DNA of 64,000 nucleotides from Streptomyces phaeofaciens (GTDB lineage: Bacteria > Actinomycetota > Actinomycetes > Streptomycetales > Streptomycetaceae), in the NCBI RefSeq assembly GCF_014648915.1, contig NZ_BMSA01000002.1, positions 62,001 to 126,000 of the forward strand, in the 5' to 3' direction. This document shows, in pieces, positions 1-9,347 of this stretch. A program made the position numbers and the translations under genes. Under the pieces are notes generated by a model. The model worked only from the letters and a program-made list of their open reading frames with translations, made no database searches and had not been told where the DNA came from. Position 1 is the first letter of the stretch, and every line of letters begins with the position of its first letter.

Positions 1-2
1 GG

Positions 3-1781
3 CTGCACGCCCGGCTGCGCGACCGGTCGCCCGGACTGGGCGCCGGCCTCCTGGGCGGGGTGCTGGCCGCCGGGCTCGGGCTGGGGTCGTTCGCCGCGCT
101 CGTGATGGTGCTGTGGATCAGTTCGCCGTATCCGGACAGCGGGCCGGGCGGGGCGCTGCATGTCGCCGCCGCGCTGTGGCTGCTGGCGCACGGGGCCGAG
201 CTGGTGCGGACCGACACGCTGACCGGGGTGGCGGCGCCGGTGGGGGTCACGCCGTTGCTGTTGCTGGTGCTCCCGGTGTGGCTGGTGCATCGGGCCGCGC
301 GGGACGCCGTGGACGGACCGGACGCGACCGACGCGGCGGACGGACCGGACGGGCGGGTCGGGGCGGACGGGTGGGGCAGGCCGCACAGGGCGGACGGGTC
401 GGACGGGTCGGACAGGCCGGACAGGGCGGACCGGTACGGCAGTGGCGGGCACGCGCCGGGGGGCGCGGTCAGTGCGCGGATGGCGTGGGCCGGGGTGGTC
501 GTCGGGTATCTCGTCGTGGCGGCGGGCGCGGCCTGCTACGCGGCCGGGGGAGCGTTGCGGCCGTCGTGGCTGTGGGCGGCCGTGTGTGTGCCGGGGGTGG
601 CGGCACTGGCGGCGGGGGCGGGGGTGTGGACGGCGTCAGGGCGTCCCCGGCACGCGCTGGTACGGATGCTGCCGCGAGGGCTGCGGCGCTGCCTGCTCGG
701 CGAGTGGGTCGGGGCGGCGGTGCGGGCGGCCTCGGCCGGGGTGGCGGTGCTGGTCGGGGGTGGGGCGTTGCTGGTGGCCGTGTCGTCGGTGTGGCACCTG
801 GGAGCGGCCCGCGGGGCGTTCCTGCAGCTGACCGAGGGGTGGTCGGGGCGGTTCGCGGTGCTGCTGCTGTGTGTGGCGCTGGTGCCGAACGCGGCGGTGT
901 GGGCGGCGGCGTATGCGCTCGGGCCCGGTTATGTGCTCGGGGCCGGGCATGTGGTGGACCCGTTGCTCTCGGACCCGGCGCCGCTTCTGCCGCCGTTTCC
1001 GCTGCTGGCGGCGGTGCCGGAGGCGGGGGCGGGAGGCGTGTGGAACTGGGTGGCCGGGGTCGTGCCGGTGCTGGCCGGGGCGACGGTGGGGGTGTTCGTG
1101 GCGCGGGAGGGGGCGTTGCCGGGCGGGAGCGAGGACGCCTGGTCGCGGTGGCGGACGGTGGGGGTCGTCGGGGCGGCGGGCGTGGTGTGCGGGGTGTTGG
1201 CCGGCGGGCTCGCGGGGTTGGCGGGCGGGCCGTTGGGCGTGGGGGCGCTGGCTCGGTTCGGGCCGGTGTGGTGGCAGGTCGGTGGCGCGGTGGTGCTGTG
1301 GACCGTGGCCGTAGGGGTGCCGGTGGGGCTGTGCGTGCGGGCGAGGCGGGGCCGGAAGTGGGTGCCGGACGCGTCCTGGCGGACGGCGGGCGGCGGGGTG
1401 CCCTCGGACCGGGAAGCGCGTGGGGACGACGACAAGGGGCTGGTCGGGGGCGAGGAGTTCGGGTTCGGGGAGTTCGGGTTCGAGCCGTACGACTTCGTGG
1501 AACTGGAGGTGGGGACGGCGATGGAGCGGGAGCTGGGGAGCGGGACGGGCAGGGGGACGGAGAGAGGGGTGGAGAAGGAGGCGGGGGCCGACGCGGCGAA
1601 GGAGCCCGAGGGGCCCGAGGAGCCCGAGGGGCGGCCGGAGGCGGCGGACGGGCCGGAGGGGCCCGACGAACCGGTGTGGCACGGGGACACGCCGCGGGAG
1701 GTGCGGTGGGCGGCCTTGCGGGAGGTGGGGGAGGAGGCGCCGGGCGCGGCGGAGGACGAGGGCTCGGCCCCGTCACGGTGA
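3..1781 (+). CDS. DUF6350-like integral membrane protein, 5' end outside window
   Basis: The reading frame is open from the left edge, so the true start lies upstream; the first in-window GTG is at 60. The visible part is a polytopic membrane protein with roughly eight to ten hydrophobic segments rich in Ala, Gly, Val and Leu. Between the early helices lies a hydrophilic loop of repeated Asp-Gly-Pro/Asp-Arg units (about residues 80-130 of the visible part), and the last 130 residues form an acidic Glu/Gly/Pro-rich tail. The position just ahead of purN-purH is where Streptomyces carry a conserved membrane protein of the DUF6350 type after sucCD; that family call rests on synteny and hydropathy. 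Function is not known. Confidence 0.7.
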   Translation: MHARLRDRSPGLGAGLLGGVLAAGLGLGSFAALVMVLWISSPYPDSGPGGALHVAAALWLLAHGAELVRTDTLTGVAAPVGVTPLLLLVLPVWLVHRAARDAVDGPDATDAADGPDGRVGADGWGRPHRADGSDGSDRPDRADRYGSGGHAPGGAVSARMAWAGVVVGYLVVAAGAACYAAGGALRPSWLWAAVCVPGVAALAAGAGVWTASGRPRHALVRMLPRGLRRCLLGEWVGAAVRAASAGVAVLVGGGALLVAVSSVWHLGAARGAFLQLTEGWSGRFAVLLLCVALVPNAAVWAAAYALGPGYVLGAGHVVDPLLSDPAPLLPPFPLLAAVPEAGAGGVWNWVAGVVPVLAGATVGVFVAREGALPGGSEDAWSRWRTVGVVGAAGVVCGVLAGGLAGLAGGPLGVGALARFGPVWWQVGGAVVLWTVAVGVPVGLCVRARRGRKWVPDASWRTAGGGVPSDREARGDDDKGLVGGEEFGFGEFGFEPYDFVELEVGTAMERELGSGTGRGTERGVEKEAGADAAKEPEGPEEPEGRPEAADGPEGPDEPVWHGDTPREVRWAALREVGEEAPGAAEDEGSAPSR

Positions 1782-1881
1782 CCGCCGAAAGCTCCTCGCC
1801 CCGCCGCCCTGGCCCATGCACGCGCCCCGTGCCCCTCGCGTCAGAGGCGCGCACGGACGGTCAGGGGGCCTCGGGCGACCC

Positions 1882-2727
1882 TCAGCTGTTCGCCCCCAGG
1901 ATGCCCTTCAGCTCCTTCGGGAGCAGGTCGTTGCAGGACTGCTTCGCCTCGTTGGTGAGGGCGTCGCTGGTGCAGGTGTAGTAGTCGCGGTAGACGAGCT
2001 GGGCGGTGAAGGTGACCGCGACCAGGGCGAGCGCCAGGGACGCGGTGACCAGGCCGCTGATCGCCGCGGTGGTCTGGGGCCGGCCCGTGGGCTCGGCGGG
2101 TGCCGGGGCGGTGGGGTCGGGGGTGCGGGGCTTGGCTCGCAGGGAGCCGATGCCCCAGTTCAGGGCCAGGGCGCCGAGCAGCAGGGCCACGTACGGCCAG
2201 CCGAAGAGGGCGAAGAAGAAGGCCCACATGCCGCACAGCAGCGCGTAGCGCCCCTTGCGCTGGGCCGGGTCCGTGGGGTCCCAGCGGGGTGTGGGGCCCT
2301 GGCCGCCGGGGCCGCCGCCCTCGGGGCCGGGGCCGGAGGGGCCCGGGCCGGGGCGCTCGCCGAAGCCGCCGGGGGCGCGGCCCGGCTGCTGGTCGCTCCA
2401 CTGGCTGCCCCAGGGGGAGTGTCCGCCCCCCTGGGCGCCCGGGGTTCCCTGGGGTCCTTGGCCGCCCTGGCCCTCCTGACCCTCGGGGGAGCCGCCCGCG
2501 CCCGACGGGTGCCGGGGCCGCCACGGGCTGTCCGGGGTGCCCTCCGGGGGCGGGGCGAAGGGGTTGTCGTCCTGCGGGGCGTCGGGCGGCGAGCCGGGGC
2601 GCTCGCGCAGCAGCAGGGTGCCGCGCTCTCCTCCAGGCAGGTGCTGCGGGGGGAGCGTGTGGAGTCGCAGGCTGCGGTCCGGCATCAACTGAGCGTCTTC
2701 CCCTAGGTGAATACGGCTGTCTGACAT
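1882..2727 (-). CDS. Gly/Pro-rich membrane protein (DUF4190-like)
   Basis: A 281-residue protein in two parts. The first 150 residues are hydrophilic and low in complexity (Gly, Pro, Gln), with a short N-terminal stretch that includes [12 protein letters not shown]. The second half has about three membrane segments: two close together (around residues 165-200) and one near residue 225, followed by a short extracellular tail containing two Cys (YYTCTSDA and KQSCNDL). This resembles the many actinobacterial DUF4190-type proteins with a disordered cytoplasmic N-terminus. It is convergent with the membrane-protein gene on its 3' side and divergent from purN. No function can be assigned. ATG at 2727 has only a weak ribosome site. 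Confidence 0.7.
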   Translation of the reverse strand: MSDSRIHLGEDAQLMPDRSLRLHTLPPQHLPGGERGTLLLRERPGSPPDAPQDDNPFAPPPEGTPDSPWRPRHPSGAGGSPEGQEGQGGQGPQGTPGAQGGGHSPWGSQWSDQQPGRAPGGFGERPGPGPSGPGPEGGGPGGQGPTPRWDPTDPAQRKGRYALLCGMWAFFFALFGWPYVALLLGALALNWGIGSLRAKPRTPDPTAPAPAEPTGRPQTTAAISGLVTASLALALVAVTFTAQLVYRDYYTCTSDALTNEAKQSCNDLLPKELKGILGANS

Positions 2728-2898
2728 GAGCTGTCACTCGGGGAACGCGCCGCACGGCGACCGCGTTCCCCGATCCCGCTCCCGGCAGACGCTACCTTCC
2801 GGCCACGCCCCCGTCCCGTGGGGGCCGTCCCGTGTGCCGGTATCGTTGCTGACGGTCGGCTGCTTCGTATGCTTCCCCGTATCCGGGAGCGCGATGCA

Positions 2899-2943
2899 TT
2901 CGTACGAACATACAAGACGTCGTACGGTCCGGCCGTACGAACG
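2899..2943. promoter_or_regulatory. Triple CGTACG motif in purN upstream region
   Basis: The 240-base divergent region before purN holds three CGTACG hexamers at 2901, 2921 and 2934. The first is part of a 10-bp palindrome TTCGTACGAA (2899-2908), and the outer two are direct repeats CGTACGAAC. They lie 25-67 bases upstream of the GTG start, where an operator or RNA element for the pur genes could sit. No regulator can be named. CGTACG is common in Streptomyces DNA, so chance is possible. Confidence 0.3.
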
Positions 2944-2967
2944 CCTCCCCGAGAAAGGGTCCCCACC

Positions 2968-3597
2968 GTGGCCGCCAAGCCCGTGGCCAAGCGCCTCGTC
3001 GTGCTGGTTTCCGGATCCGGTACGAACCTCCAGGCGCTCCTCGACGAGATCGCCGCCACCGGCACCGAGGCCTACGGCGCCGAGATCGTGGCCGTCGGAG
3101 CCGATCGCGAGGGCATCGAGGGGCTCGCCCGGGCCGAGCGCGCCGGGATCCCGACCTTCGTGTGCAAGGTCAAGGACCACGAGACGCGCGACGCCTGGGA
3201 CGCCGCCCTCGCCGAGGCGGTCGACGCCCACGCGCCCGACCTGGTCGTCTCCGCCGGGTTCATGAAGATCGTCGGCAAGGAGTTCCTGGCGCGGTTCGGC
3301 GGGCGGTTCGTCAACACGCACCCCGCCCTGCTGCCCAGCTTCCCGGGGGCGCACGGGGTGCGCGACGCGCTCGCGTACGGCGCCCGGGTCACCGGCTGCA
3401 CCGTCCACTTCGTCGACGACGGCGTCGACACCGGGCCGATCATCGCGCAGGGCGTGGTCGAGGTCCGGGACGAGGACGACGAGAGCGCTCTGCACGAGCG
3501 CATCAAGGAAGTCGAGCGAAGGCTGCTCGTCGAGGTCGTGGGGCGCCTCGCCCGCAACGGCTATCGCATTGAGGGACGAAAGGTAGTTATCCAGTGA
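2968..3597 (+). CDS. purN: Phosphoribosylglycinamide formyltransferase
   Basis: GAR transformylase: moves a formyl group from 10-formyl-THF to glycinamide ribonucleotide, step 3 of purine synthesis, in the cytoplasm. The 209-residue product has the usual length. The N-terminus has the nucleotide-binding strand [15 protein letters not shown]; the catalytic Asn-His pair lies in [12 protein letters not shown] and the Asp in [16 protein letters not shown] chose GTG 2968 because GAGAAAGGG lies just upstream and family similarity begins there; the frame is open further upstream to 2818 but that part looks non-coding. Its stop overlaps the purH start in a GTGA, so the two are translationally coupled. 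Confidence 0.95.
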   Translation: MAAKPVAKRLVVLVSGSGTNLQALLDEIAATGTEAYGAEIVAVGADREGIEGLARAERAGIPTFVCKVKDHETRDAWDAALAEAVDAHAPDLVVSAGFMKIVGKEFLARFGGRFVNTHPALLPSFPGAHGVRDALAYGARVTGCTVHFVDDGVDTGPIIAQGVVEVRDEDDESALHERIKEVERRLLVEVVGRLARNGYRIEGRKVVIQ

Positions 3598-5171
3598 CCG
3601 CCCAGACCATCGACAGCAGCTCCACGCGGGCGATCCGGCGTGCGCTCGTCAGCGTCTACGACAAGACGGGCCTCGAAGAGCTGGCCCGTGGGCTGCACGA
3701 GGCCGGTGTCGAGCTGGTGTCGACCGGCTCCACCGCCTCCCGTATCGCCGCCGCCGGCGTCCCGGTCACCAAGGTCGAGGAGCTGACCGGCTTCCCCGAG
3801 TGCCTGGACGGCCGCGTCAAGACCCTGCACCCCAAGGTCCACGCGGGCATCCTCGCCGACCTGCGGCTCCCCGACCACCGGCGTCAGCTGGAAGAGCTGG
3901 GCGTCGAGCCCTTCGACCTGGTCGTCGTGAACCTCTACCCGTTCCGCGAGACCGTCGCCTCCGGTGCCTCGCCCGACGAGTGCGTCGAGCAGATCGACAT
4001 CGGCGGGCCGTCCATGGTGCGTGCCGCCGCCAAGAACCACCCGTCGGTCGCCGTCGTGACCAGCCCGGCCCGTTACGGCGACGTCCTCGCCGCGGTCGCC
4101 GGCGGCGGCTTCGACCTGGCCGCCCGCAAGCGGCTCGCCGCCGAGGCCTTCCAGCACACGGCCGCCTACGACGTCGCCGTCGCCTCCTGGTTCGCCTCCT
4201 CCTACGCGCCGGTCGACGAGTCGCGGTTCCCCGACTTCCTCGGCGCCACCTGGGAGCGCGAGAACACCCTGCGCTACGGCGAGAACCCGCACCAGCCCGC
4301 CGCGCTCTACGTCGACGGCACGGGCGCCGGTCTCGCGGTCGCCGAGCAGCTGCACGGCAAGGAGATGTCGTACAACAACTACACGGACACGGACGCCGCC
4401 CGCCGTGCCGCGTACGACCACGACGAGCCGGCCGTCGCGATCATCAAGCACGCCAACCCGTGCGGTATCGCGGTCGGCGCGGACGTCGCCGAGGCGCACC
4501 GCAAGGCGCACGCCTGCGACCCGCTGTCGGCCTTCGGCGGGGTCATCGCCGTCAACCGGCCCGTCAGCAAGGAGATGGCGGAGCAGGTCGCGGAGATCTT
4601 CACCGAGGTCATCGTCGCGCCCGACTACGAGGAGGGCGCCCTCGAGGCCCTCGCCAAGAAGAAGAACATCCGGGTGCTGAAGGCGCCGGGCGCCCCCGCC
4701 AACCCGGTCGAGGTCAAGCCGGTCGACGGCGGGGTCCTGCTCCAGGTCACCGACCGGCTCCAGGCGGACGGCGACGACCCGGCCGGCTGGACCCTCGCCA
4801 CCGGCGAGGCGCTCGACGCCGAGCAGCTGGCCGAGCTGTCCTTCGCCTGGAAGGCGTGCCGGGCCGTGAAGTCCAACGCGATCCTGCTCGCCAAGGACGG
4901 CGCCTCCGTCGGTGTCGGCATGGGCCAGGTCAACCGCGTCGACTCCGCGAAGCTCGCCGTCGAGCGGGCCGGCGAGGAGCGGGCGCGTGGCGCGTACGCT
5001 GCCTCCGACGCGTTCTTCCCCTTCCCGGACGGGCTGGAGATCCTGGTCGAGGCCGGGGTCAAGGCCGTCGTCCAGCCGGGCGGTTCGGTCCGTGACGAGC
5101 TGGTGGTCGAGGCCGCGAAGAAGGCGGGCGTCACCATGTACTTCACGGGGACGCGGCACTTCTTCCACTGA
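3594..5171 (+). CDS. purH: Bifunctional AICAR formyltransferase/IMP cyclohydrolase
   Basis: Carries out the last two steps of IMP synthesis: formylation of AICAR with 10-formyl-THF and closure of the ring. The 525 residues match the family. The N-terminal MGS-like cyclohydrolase domain (about residues 10-150) shows [15 protein letters not shown] and [12 protein letters not shown]; the AICARFT domain follows, with [23 protein letters not shown] and IIKHANPCG, the last holding the catalytic Lys-His. It overlaps purN by four bases and is followed by a strong hairpin, so purN-purH is a compact two-gene operon. Its 10-formyl-THF could come from folD, encoded 5 kb downstream. Confidence 0.97.
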   Translation: MTAQTIDSSSTRAIRRALVSVYDKTGLEELARGLHEAGVELVSTGSTASRIAAAGVPVTKVEELTGFPECLDGRVKTLHPKVHAGILADLRLPDHRRQLEELGVEPFDLVVVNLYPFRETVASGASPDECVEQIDIGGPSMVRAAAKNHPSVAVVTSPARYGDVLAAVAGGGFDLAARKRLAAEAFQHTAAYDVAVASWFASSYAPVDESRFPDFLGATWERENTLRYGENPHQPAALYVDGTGAGLAVAEQLHGKEMSYNNYTDTDAARRAAYDHDEPAVAIIKHANPCGIAVGADVAEAHRKAHACDPLSAFGGVIAVNRPVSKEMAEQVAEIFTEVIVAPDYEEGALEALAKKKNIRVLKAPGAPANPVEVKPVDGGVLLQVTDRLQADGDDPAGWTLATGEALDAEQLAELSFAWKACRAVKSNAILLAKDGASVGVGMGQVNRVDSAKLAVERAGEERARGAYAASDAFFPFPDGLEILVEAGVKAVVQPGGSVRDELVVEAAKKAGVTMYFTGTRHFFH

Positions 5172-5178
5172 GCGCGCA

Positions 5179-5221
5179 CGGGAACGGGCGGTCCGGCATC
5201 CTGCCGGGCCGCCCGTTCCCG
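5179..5221 (+). terminator. purNH terminator hairpin
   Basis: Thirteen-base perfect arms CGGGAACGGGCGG (5179-5191) and CCGCCCGTTCCCG (5209-5221), with an inner CCGGC/GCCGG pairing in the loop, start 8 bases after the purH stop. There is no clean U-tract, as is usual in Streptomyces. Confidence 0.8.
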
Positions 5222-5297
5222 TTCCCGTCTCCGTCTCTGTTCCCGTCTCCGCCGACCCCCGTACGGCGGTCACGCGGGACGCCCCCCGGAGCCGGGA

Positions 5298-5337
5298 GGT
5301 GCGGGCGGCCCCGGGTGGGGCCGGGACCGCCCGCACC
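5298..5337 (-). terminator. Terminator of the I36 inhibitor gene
   Basis: Perfect arms GGTGCGGGCGG (5298-5308) and CCGCCCGCACC (5327-5337) lie 11 bases beyond the stop of the leftward gene at 5349 and face the purH terminator. Confidence 0.7.
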
Positions 5338-5348
5338 GGTCGGCGGGG

Positions 5349-5813
5349 TCAGGTCAGCCACACGTTGCAGCTGCTCACCCACTTGTGCGAGCGGATGTTG
5401 TTGTCCGCGCTCTCGCCGTTGCTGAAGGTGTTGTCGGAGAGGTTGTCGGCGAAGTACTCGTAGGGGGAGAGACAGGCGTACCCGGACTGGTACTCCTGGA
5501 TGAACCAGAACTCCACGACGTCGTTGCCGCCGGTGTAGCCGGCGTTCATGACGGACGACGCCTTGTCCCAGGCGTTGGTGAAACCGCCGCCGTCCTGGCT
5601 CCAGTCGGAGTCGTTGCCCGCGGTGACGCCCAGCAGGGCGCCCTGGCAGTCGTAGCCGTCCCAGGCGTAGACGTTGCCGTTGCGGCCCGGCCACTTGCTG
5701 TTGCAGACGGTGGCCTGGGCGCTGGTGTCGGCCGCCTGGGCGGACGTCGCCGGTACGCCCAGCCCGAGCGCGGTCAGGCCGACGACCGCCGCCGTGATGG
5801 CGAACTTGCGCAT
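5349..5813 (-). CDS. Secreted peptidase inhibitor family I36-like protein
   Basis: A 154-residue exported protein. A Sec signal peptide (MRKFAITAAVVGLTALGLG, cleavage after SAQA near residue 28) precedes a compact domain of about 125 residues with four Cys, many aromatic residues and Gly/Asn/Asp turns (NVYAWDGYDCQG, YEYFADNLSD). This pattern is typical of the small beta-gamma-crystallin-like proteins that Streptomyces secrete, including peptidase inhibitor family I36 (the metalloprotease inhibitor SMPI type). Inhibition of a protease is inferred from the family only. ATG 5813 follows a good GAGGGGAAC site. It is monocistronic, between two terminators and a lipoprotein gene. Confidence 0.75.
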   Translation of the reverse strand: MRKFAITAAVVGLTALGLGVPATSAQAADTSAQATVCNSKWPGRNGNVYAWDGYDCQGALLGVTAGNDSDWSQDGGGFTNAWDKASSVMNAGYTGGNDVVEFWFIQEYQSGYACLSPYEYFADNLSDNTFSNGESADNNIRSHKWVSSCNVWLT

Positions 5814-5849
5814 GGTGTTCCCCTCGTTTCGTCGAATCGGTTGGTCGCG

Positions 5850-6764
5850 TCAGGCGCGCTGCGGCACGATCCGTACCGCGCGGTCGTACGCCTGCCGCTG
5901 GAGGCGCCGGTAGGTGTCGAGCGCCTCGCCGTACCGGTCAGGAAGCCGGTCGAGGTAGGAGGTCTCGCGAGCCGTGGCCACGGACCTCAGGGAGGTGGAG
6001 CGGGCGCAGCGGGCGTCGGCGACGGCGGTCGTCCGCTCGGTGGCGAACGCCCGGTCGGCGCCCGCCGGGCCGAGCCGCGCGGTGTTCTCGCGGATCGCGT
6101 CACGGGCCGCCTGCGGGTCCGGGTAGGACAGTCCGGCCTTCTCCAGACACCGTGACCAGGCGGCCACGGCGGCGGTCAGCCGTCGGTCGTGCCGCAGGTC
6201 GTCGGCGTACAGCGCGTTCAGGCCGGTGGCGGTCTTGGAGGCGCGGAACCACGCGCCGGGGTCGCCGTAGAGGGCCTTCTCCGCCTCCGCCGTGCAGCCG
6301 CCGAGGCGTTTGCGGACCTCGCGGCCGCTGCCGGGCAGCTTCGCCGAGAGCACCTGGAAGCCGTTGCCGCCGTCGAGCGCCCGGTCGAAGGCGGCGCGGC
6401 GCGCGGGGGACAGGCTCTTCCGGTACGCGACGACGGGGTGGTGCAGGCGCCGTCGCTCCTGCCGGGCGTCGATCCGGCCGCCGTACCCGTACGTCCGCGC
6501 CCACTCGACGTCGTCCTGCACATAGCGCACCGGCATGCTCTCGCGCAGGGTCAGGGAGCGGTCCTCCCAGAAGGAGAACCCCTGCCGGTTCATGCACTGC
6601 CGGGTCAGACGCTGCTGGGCGTCGTCGACGCGCAGCTCCTGCTGCCAGGTCAGCGGCCCGGGCCGGTCCTGCCGGGCGCCGGTGTCCGTGCCCCGGCCGC
6701 ATCCGGTCGCGACGGCCCCCGTCACCGCCGCGACCGCACACAGCGAAGCGAGCGCACGCTTCAT
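5850..6764 (-). CDS. Lipoprotein of unknown function
   Basis: Start ATG 6764 gives 304 residues; a longer frame to 6857 is open but the signal peptide begins here (MKRALASLCAVAAVTGAVA, lipobox ATGC, Cys 21 of the product). The mature part is helical and very rich in Arg, Ala and aromatic residues, with three or so further Cys, and no enzyme motif I recognise. The SD-like GGGGGAACG precedes ATG. It probably sits on the outer face of the membrane. The gene follows the kinase/FHA pair on the opposite side of a short promoter-sized gap and need not be functionally linked to it. Confidence 0.75.
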   Translation of the reverse strand: MKRALASLCAVAAVTGAVATGCGRGTDTGARQDRPGPLTWQQELRVDDAQQRLTRQCMNRQGFSFWEDRSLTLRESMPVRYVQDDVEWARTYGYGGRIDARQERRRLHHPVVAYRKSLSPARRAAFDRALDGGNGFQVLSAKLPGSGREVRKRLGGCTAEAEKALYGDPGAWFRASKTATGLNALYADDLRHDRRLTAAVAAWSRCLEKAGLSYPDPQAARDAIRENTARLGPAGADRAFATERTTAVADARCARSTSLRSVATARETSYLDRLPDRYGEALDTYRRLQRQAYDRAVRIVPQRA

Positions 6765-6891
6765 GGAACGTTCCCCCGTCTCCCCCGAGGGTCCCCCGTC
6801 TCCCCGTGGGTCCCCGTCGCCGCCCGTCCCCGGTGCGGCACTCACACCATCGGGCACGCCGGGGCCGGGGGGTACCTCGGACCTCTCAGGG

Positions 6892-8460
6892 TCACGTGCG
6901 GCCCGGGGGCGTGTACTCCTTGAGGTAGTGGGCCACCTCTGCCGCGTAGGCGCGGTACGCGGCGGGGACCCCGCCGGCCTTGTTCACCGTGTCCCAGGAG
7001 GTGCGGTAGGCGGCGGCGACCAGGACGCGCCGGTCGCCGGCGATGTCGGTGTCCAGGCGCGGGGCGATCCAGCAGAGGTAGCGGCCCATCGCCGGGATCG
7101 ACTCGGCGGGCGGGAACGGCGGCGAGGGCACGGTCTCGCCGGGCGTGCCGTCCTCGTTCATCCACCAGCGCAGCACGCGCGGCGTCCAGCGGGCGATGCC
7201 GTACTCGTCCTTGCCGGGGTCGGCGAGGTCCGGGTCGAAGTCGCTCTCCACCTTCAGCATGGCGGCGATCAGGGCCGGGGTGACGGCCCCCTGGTCGCAG
7301 TCGCGCGCCGTCTCGACGATCAGCAGCCGGTACGGGGGCGGCACGCCCCGGTCGGTACGGAGGTACTCGGCGCCGTACACCGCGGCCGTGTTCGCCGTCG
7401 ACCCGCCGGCCCCGGCGTCCGGCGGGACGCCGTCGCCGCCCCAGGTGGCGACGCCGTACCCGAGGGCCGCCACGGCGGTGGTGGCGAGCGCGGCGGACAG
7501 GACCGCCGTACGGCGCGAGAAGCGGCCGGCGAGGCGGGGCCGGCGGCCGCCCGAGGGCGCCGTCCCGGTGACCTTCTCCACCCGGCGCAGCAGGACCTCG
7601 GTGCCGATCCGGGCGGCGTGCGTCCGGGCCAGGCAGGCGCGGACGATCTCACGCCAGGAGTCCGGGAGTTCGGGGGACAGCCGCAGCTCGGCCGTGCCGC
7701 GGGAGTAGGCGACGGCCGCGTCGCGGCGGGCCGTCGGGGTGCCGCCGGGCAGCGGGAAGGAGCCGGTGAGGACGAGATGGGCGAGGACCCCGAAGGCCCA
7801 CACGTCGGCGGAGGGGCGGATCCGGCGGCCGCGTTCGCCGATCTCGGCCCACAGCAGCTCGGGCGGGGTGTAGTCGGGGGTGGAGAAGGCGGGGGTGTAG
7901 GCGTGGGTGCCCTCCAGTTCGGCGGCCATGTTGAAGTCGGCGAGACGGGCCGAACCGTCCTTCATCAGCAGCACGTTGGCGGGCTTGAGGTCGCCGTGCA
8001 CCCAGCCCGCGCGGTGCAGCTGGGCGAGGCCCGCGCAGACCTGGGCGAGCAGGGCGGCCCCGGGCGCGGGCCTCGGGGTGCGTGCGAGCAGCGCCGCCAC
8101 GGAGGTCTCGGCCTTCTCCAGCACCAGCACGGTGGCGCCGTCGAGGTGGGGGCGGGCCGGGTCGTCCACGGTGAGGGTCTCGTAGAGACGGATCAGCCGC
8201 GGGCTGGTCAGCCGGCTCAGCAACTCCACTTCCCGCTCGGCCAGTTCCCGCAGGTGGGCGAGCTGGCGGGGGGTGCGAGTGCCGGTGGGCAGGAACTTGA
8301 GGGCGGCCGACTCGGGCAGGTCCGGTGAGGCATCGTTGTCATCGGGGACCCGCCGGGCCGCGTACACACTGCCGAACGCCCCGCTCGCGAGGGGCTCGCG
8401 CACCTCCCAGCGGCCGATCCGGTACCCCCGGGGGACCTGGACGGTGAAGGCCCCGGTCAC
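6892..8460 (-). CDS. Transmembrane Ser/Thr protein kinase with lytic transglycosylase-like extracellular domain
   Basis: A 522-residue protein starting at GTG 8460, which overlaps the upstream FHA gene stop (GTGA). Residues 10-270 form a Hanks-type kinase: glycine loop PLASGAFGSVYAA, AALKFLPTG lysine, catalytic HGDLKPANVLL (about residue 154) and PPELLW. The metal-binding DFG is DFN here (ADFNMA, about residue 175). A single membrane helix (about 320-343) leads to an extracellular domain where PALIAAMLKVESDFDP and DEYGIARWTP match the catalytic-Glu region of SLT-type lytic transglycosylases (Glu near 404). Known Streptomyces kinases usually carry PASTA, PQQ or no sensor; here a wall-hydrolase-like fold may bind or cut peptidoglycan. 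Whether the Glu is active is not known. Confidence 0.85.
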   Translation of the reverse strand: MTGAFTVQVPRGYRIGRWEVREPLASGAFGSVYAARRVPDDNDASPDLPESAALKFLPTGTRTPRQLAHLRELAEREVELLSRLTSPRLIRLYETLTVDDPARPHLDGATVLVLEKAETSVAALLARTPRPAPGAALLAQVCAGLAQLHRAGWVHGDLKPANVLLMKDGSARLADFNMAAELEGTHAYTPAFSTPDYTPPELLWAEIGERGRRIRPSADVWAFGVLAHLVLTGSFPLPGGTPTARRDAAVAYSRGTAELRLSPELPDSWREIVRACLARTHAARIGTEVLLRRVEKVTGTAPSGGRRPRLAGRFSRRTAVLSAALATTAVAALGYGVATWGGDGVPPDAGAGGSTANTAAVYGAEYLRTDRGVPPPYRLLIVETARDCDQGAVTPALIAAMLKVESDFDPDLADPGKDEYGIARWTPRVLRWWMNEDGTPGETVPSPPFPPAESIPAMGRYLCWIAPRLDTDIAGDRRVLVAAAYRTSWDTVNKAGGVPAAYRAYAAEVAHYLKEYTPPGRT

Positions 8461-9230
8461 CGGACGGCCGCCGGATCCGACGGCGGGGGCGTCCGCCCGC
8501 TCAGTACGGCGAGGTCGTCCTCGCGCACCAGGTCGAAGCGGAGCGCCAGCGACACCAGGGACTCCTTCTTGCCGTTGAGGCGCGGGCCCGGGTCGGCCGT
8601 GTCGGGGCCGGGTTTCAGGCGCAGCTTCACGGCCAGGTAGTCGATGTTCCACTGCACGGAGGTGCGGGAGGCGGCCGGCCACGCGGACCGCAGCCGGGCG
8701 ACGACCTGTTCGACGGTGGGCAGCGGGGCGTGCGGCTCGCCGCGCAGCCGGGGCTCGCACAGGGCGGCGAGCACCGCGAAGTACCGCTTGCTGCGGTCCA
8801 GGGAGAACGCGGGTGCCGTGGTCGCGCCGTCCAGGCCCGACGCGGTGCCCAGGTAGTCGTGGCGGGGCGCCCACACCTCGACCGGCAGGAGGTCGCCCGC
8901 CGCGGGCAGCACGATCCGGGCGAACTCGAAGGGGACCGGCGCGTCCAGCCGGCCCGGCGCGACCTTGATGTGCTCGCCGGCGCCCTCCGGGTTCTCCACC
9001 ACGTAGGTCTGTTCCCGGCTGTAGTTGCTGAGTATCCAGAAGGCGCCCTGCGCGGTGATCTCGCCCGCCCGCCGCGAGACGCCCTCGTGCGGGATCGCCA
9101 GGTCGTTGTCGCGCGCCGATCTGCCGAAGGTCAGCCGCTCACCGGGGGCGAGCCGGAGCCGGCGCCGGGGCTCATGGCCGCCGCGCCCGTCGTCCGGGTC
9201 CACCGGTGGTACGACGATGATGCTGTACAC
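8457..9230 (-). CDS. FHA domain protein paired with the kinase
   Basis: A forkhead-associated protein of 257 residues from GTG 9230; the frame also allows GTG 9251, but GGGGAGCGGGAG is spaced correctly only for 9230. The FHA core is at about residues 20-110: LTFGRSARDNDLAIPHEGVSRRAG has the Gly-Arg-Ser and Ser-Arg contacts for phosphothreonine. The C-terminal half (about 125-250) has PTVEQVVARLRSAWP and looks like a winged-helix or helical domain as seen in other actinobacterial FHA/kinase partners. Its stop overlaps the kinase start, so it should be made with the kinase and is a likely substrate or adaptor. Confidence 0.85.
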   Translation of the reverse strand: MYSIIVVPPVDPDDGRGGHEPRRRLRLAPGERLTFGRSARDNDLAIPHEGVSRRAGEITAQGAFWILSNYSREQTYVVENPEGAGEHIKVAPGRLDAPVPFEFARIVLPAAGDLLPVEVWAPRHDYLGTASGLDGATTAPAFSLDRSKRYFAVLAALCEPRLRGEPHAPLPTVEQVVARLRSAWPAASRTSVQWNIDYLAVKLRLKPGPDTADPGPRLNGKKESLVSLALRFDLVREDDLAVLSGRTPPPSDPAAVR

Positions 9231-9285
9231 GCTGTGTCTCCCGCTCCCCACCCGCGCCTACCGGCATCAGAGTGGGTGACGGAAC

Positions 9286-9314
9286 GGGGCCGTGTCACGG
9301 TGTGACACGGCCCC
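9286..9314 (-). terminator. Terminator of the 9348-9983 gene
   Basis: Perfect 13-base arms GGGGCCGTGTCAC (9286-9298) and GTGACACGGCCCC (9302-9314) with a 3-base loop, 34 bases past the stop of the leftward membrane-protein gene. It may work in both directions, as the FHA gene promoter must lie just to its left. Confidence 0.7.
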
Positions 9315-9347
9315 GCGGAGGAATGGCGTGAAGACGCTCCTTCGCCG

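Noticed and set aside
469..1854. Long leftward open frame opposite the first membrane-protein gene
   Set aside because: Pro/Arg/Ala-only composition with no folds; a shadow of high-GC coding DNA.
3561..5336. 591-codon leftward open frame opposite purH
   Set aside because: Antisense of a certain gene; Val/Gly/Asp-rich translation is the usual mirror of Streptomyces codon bias.
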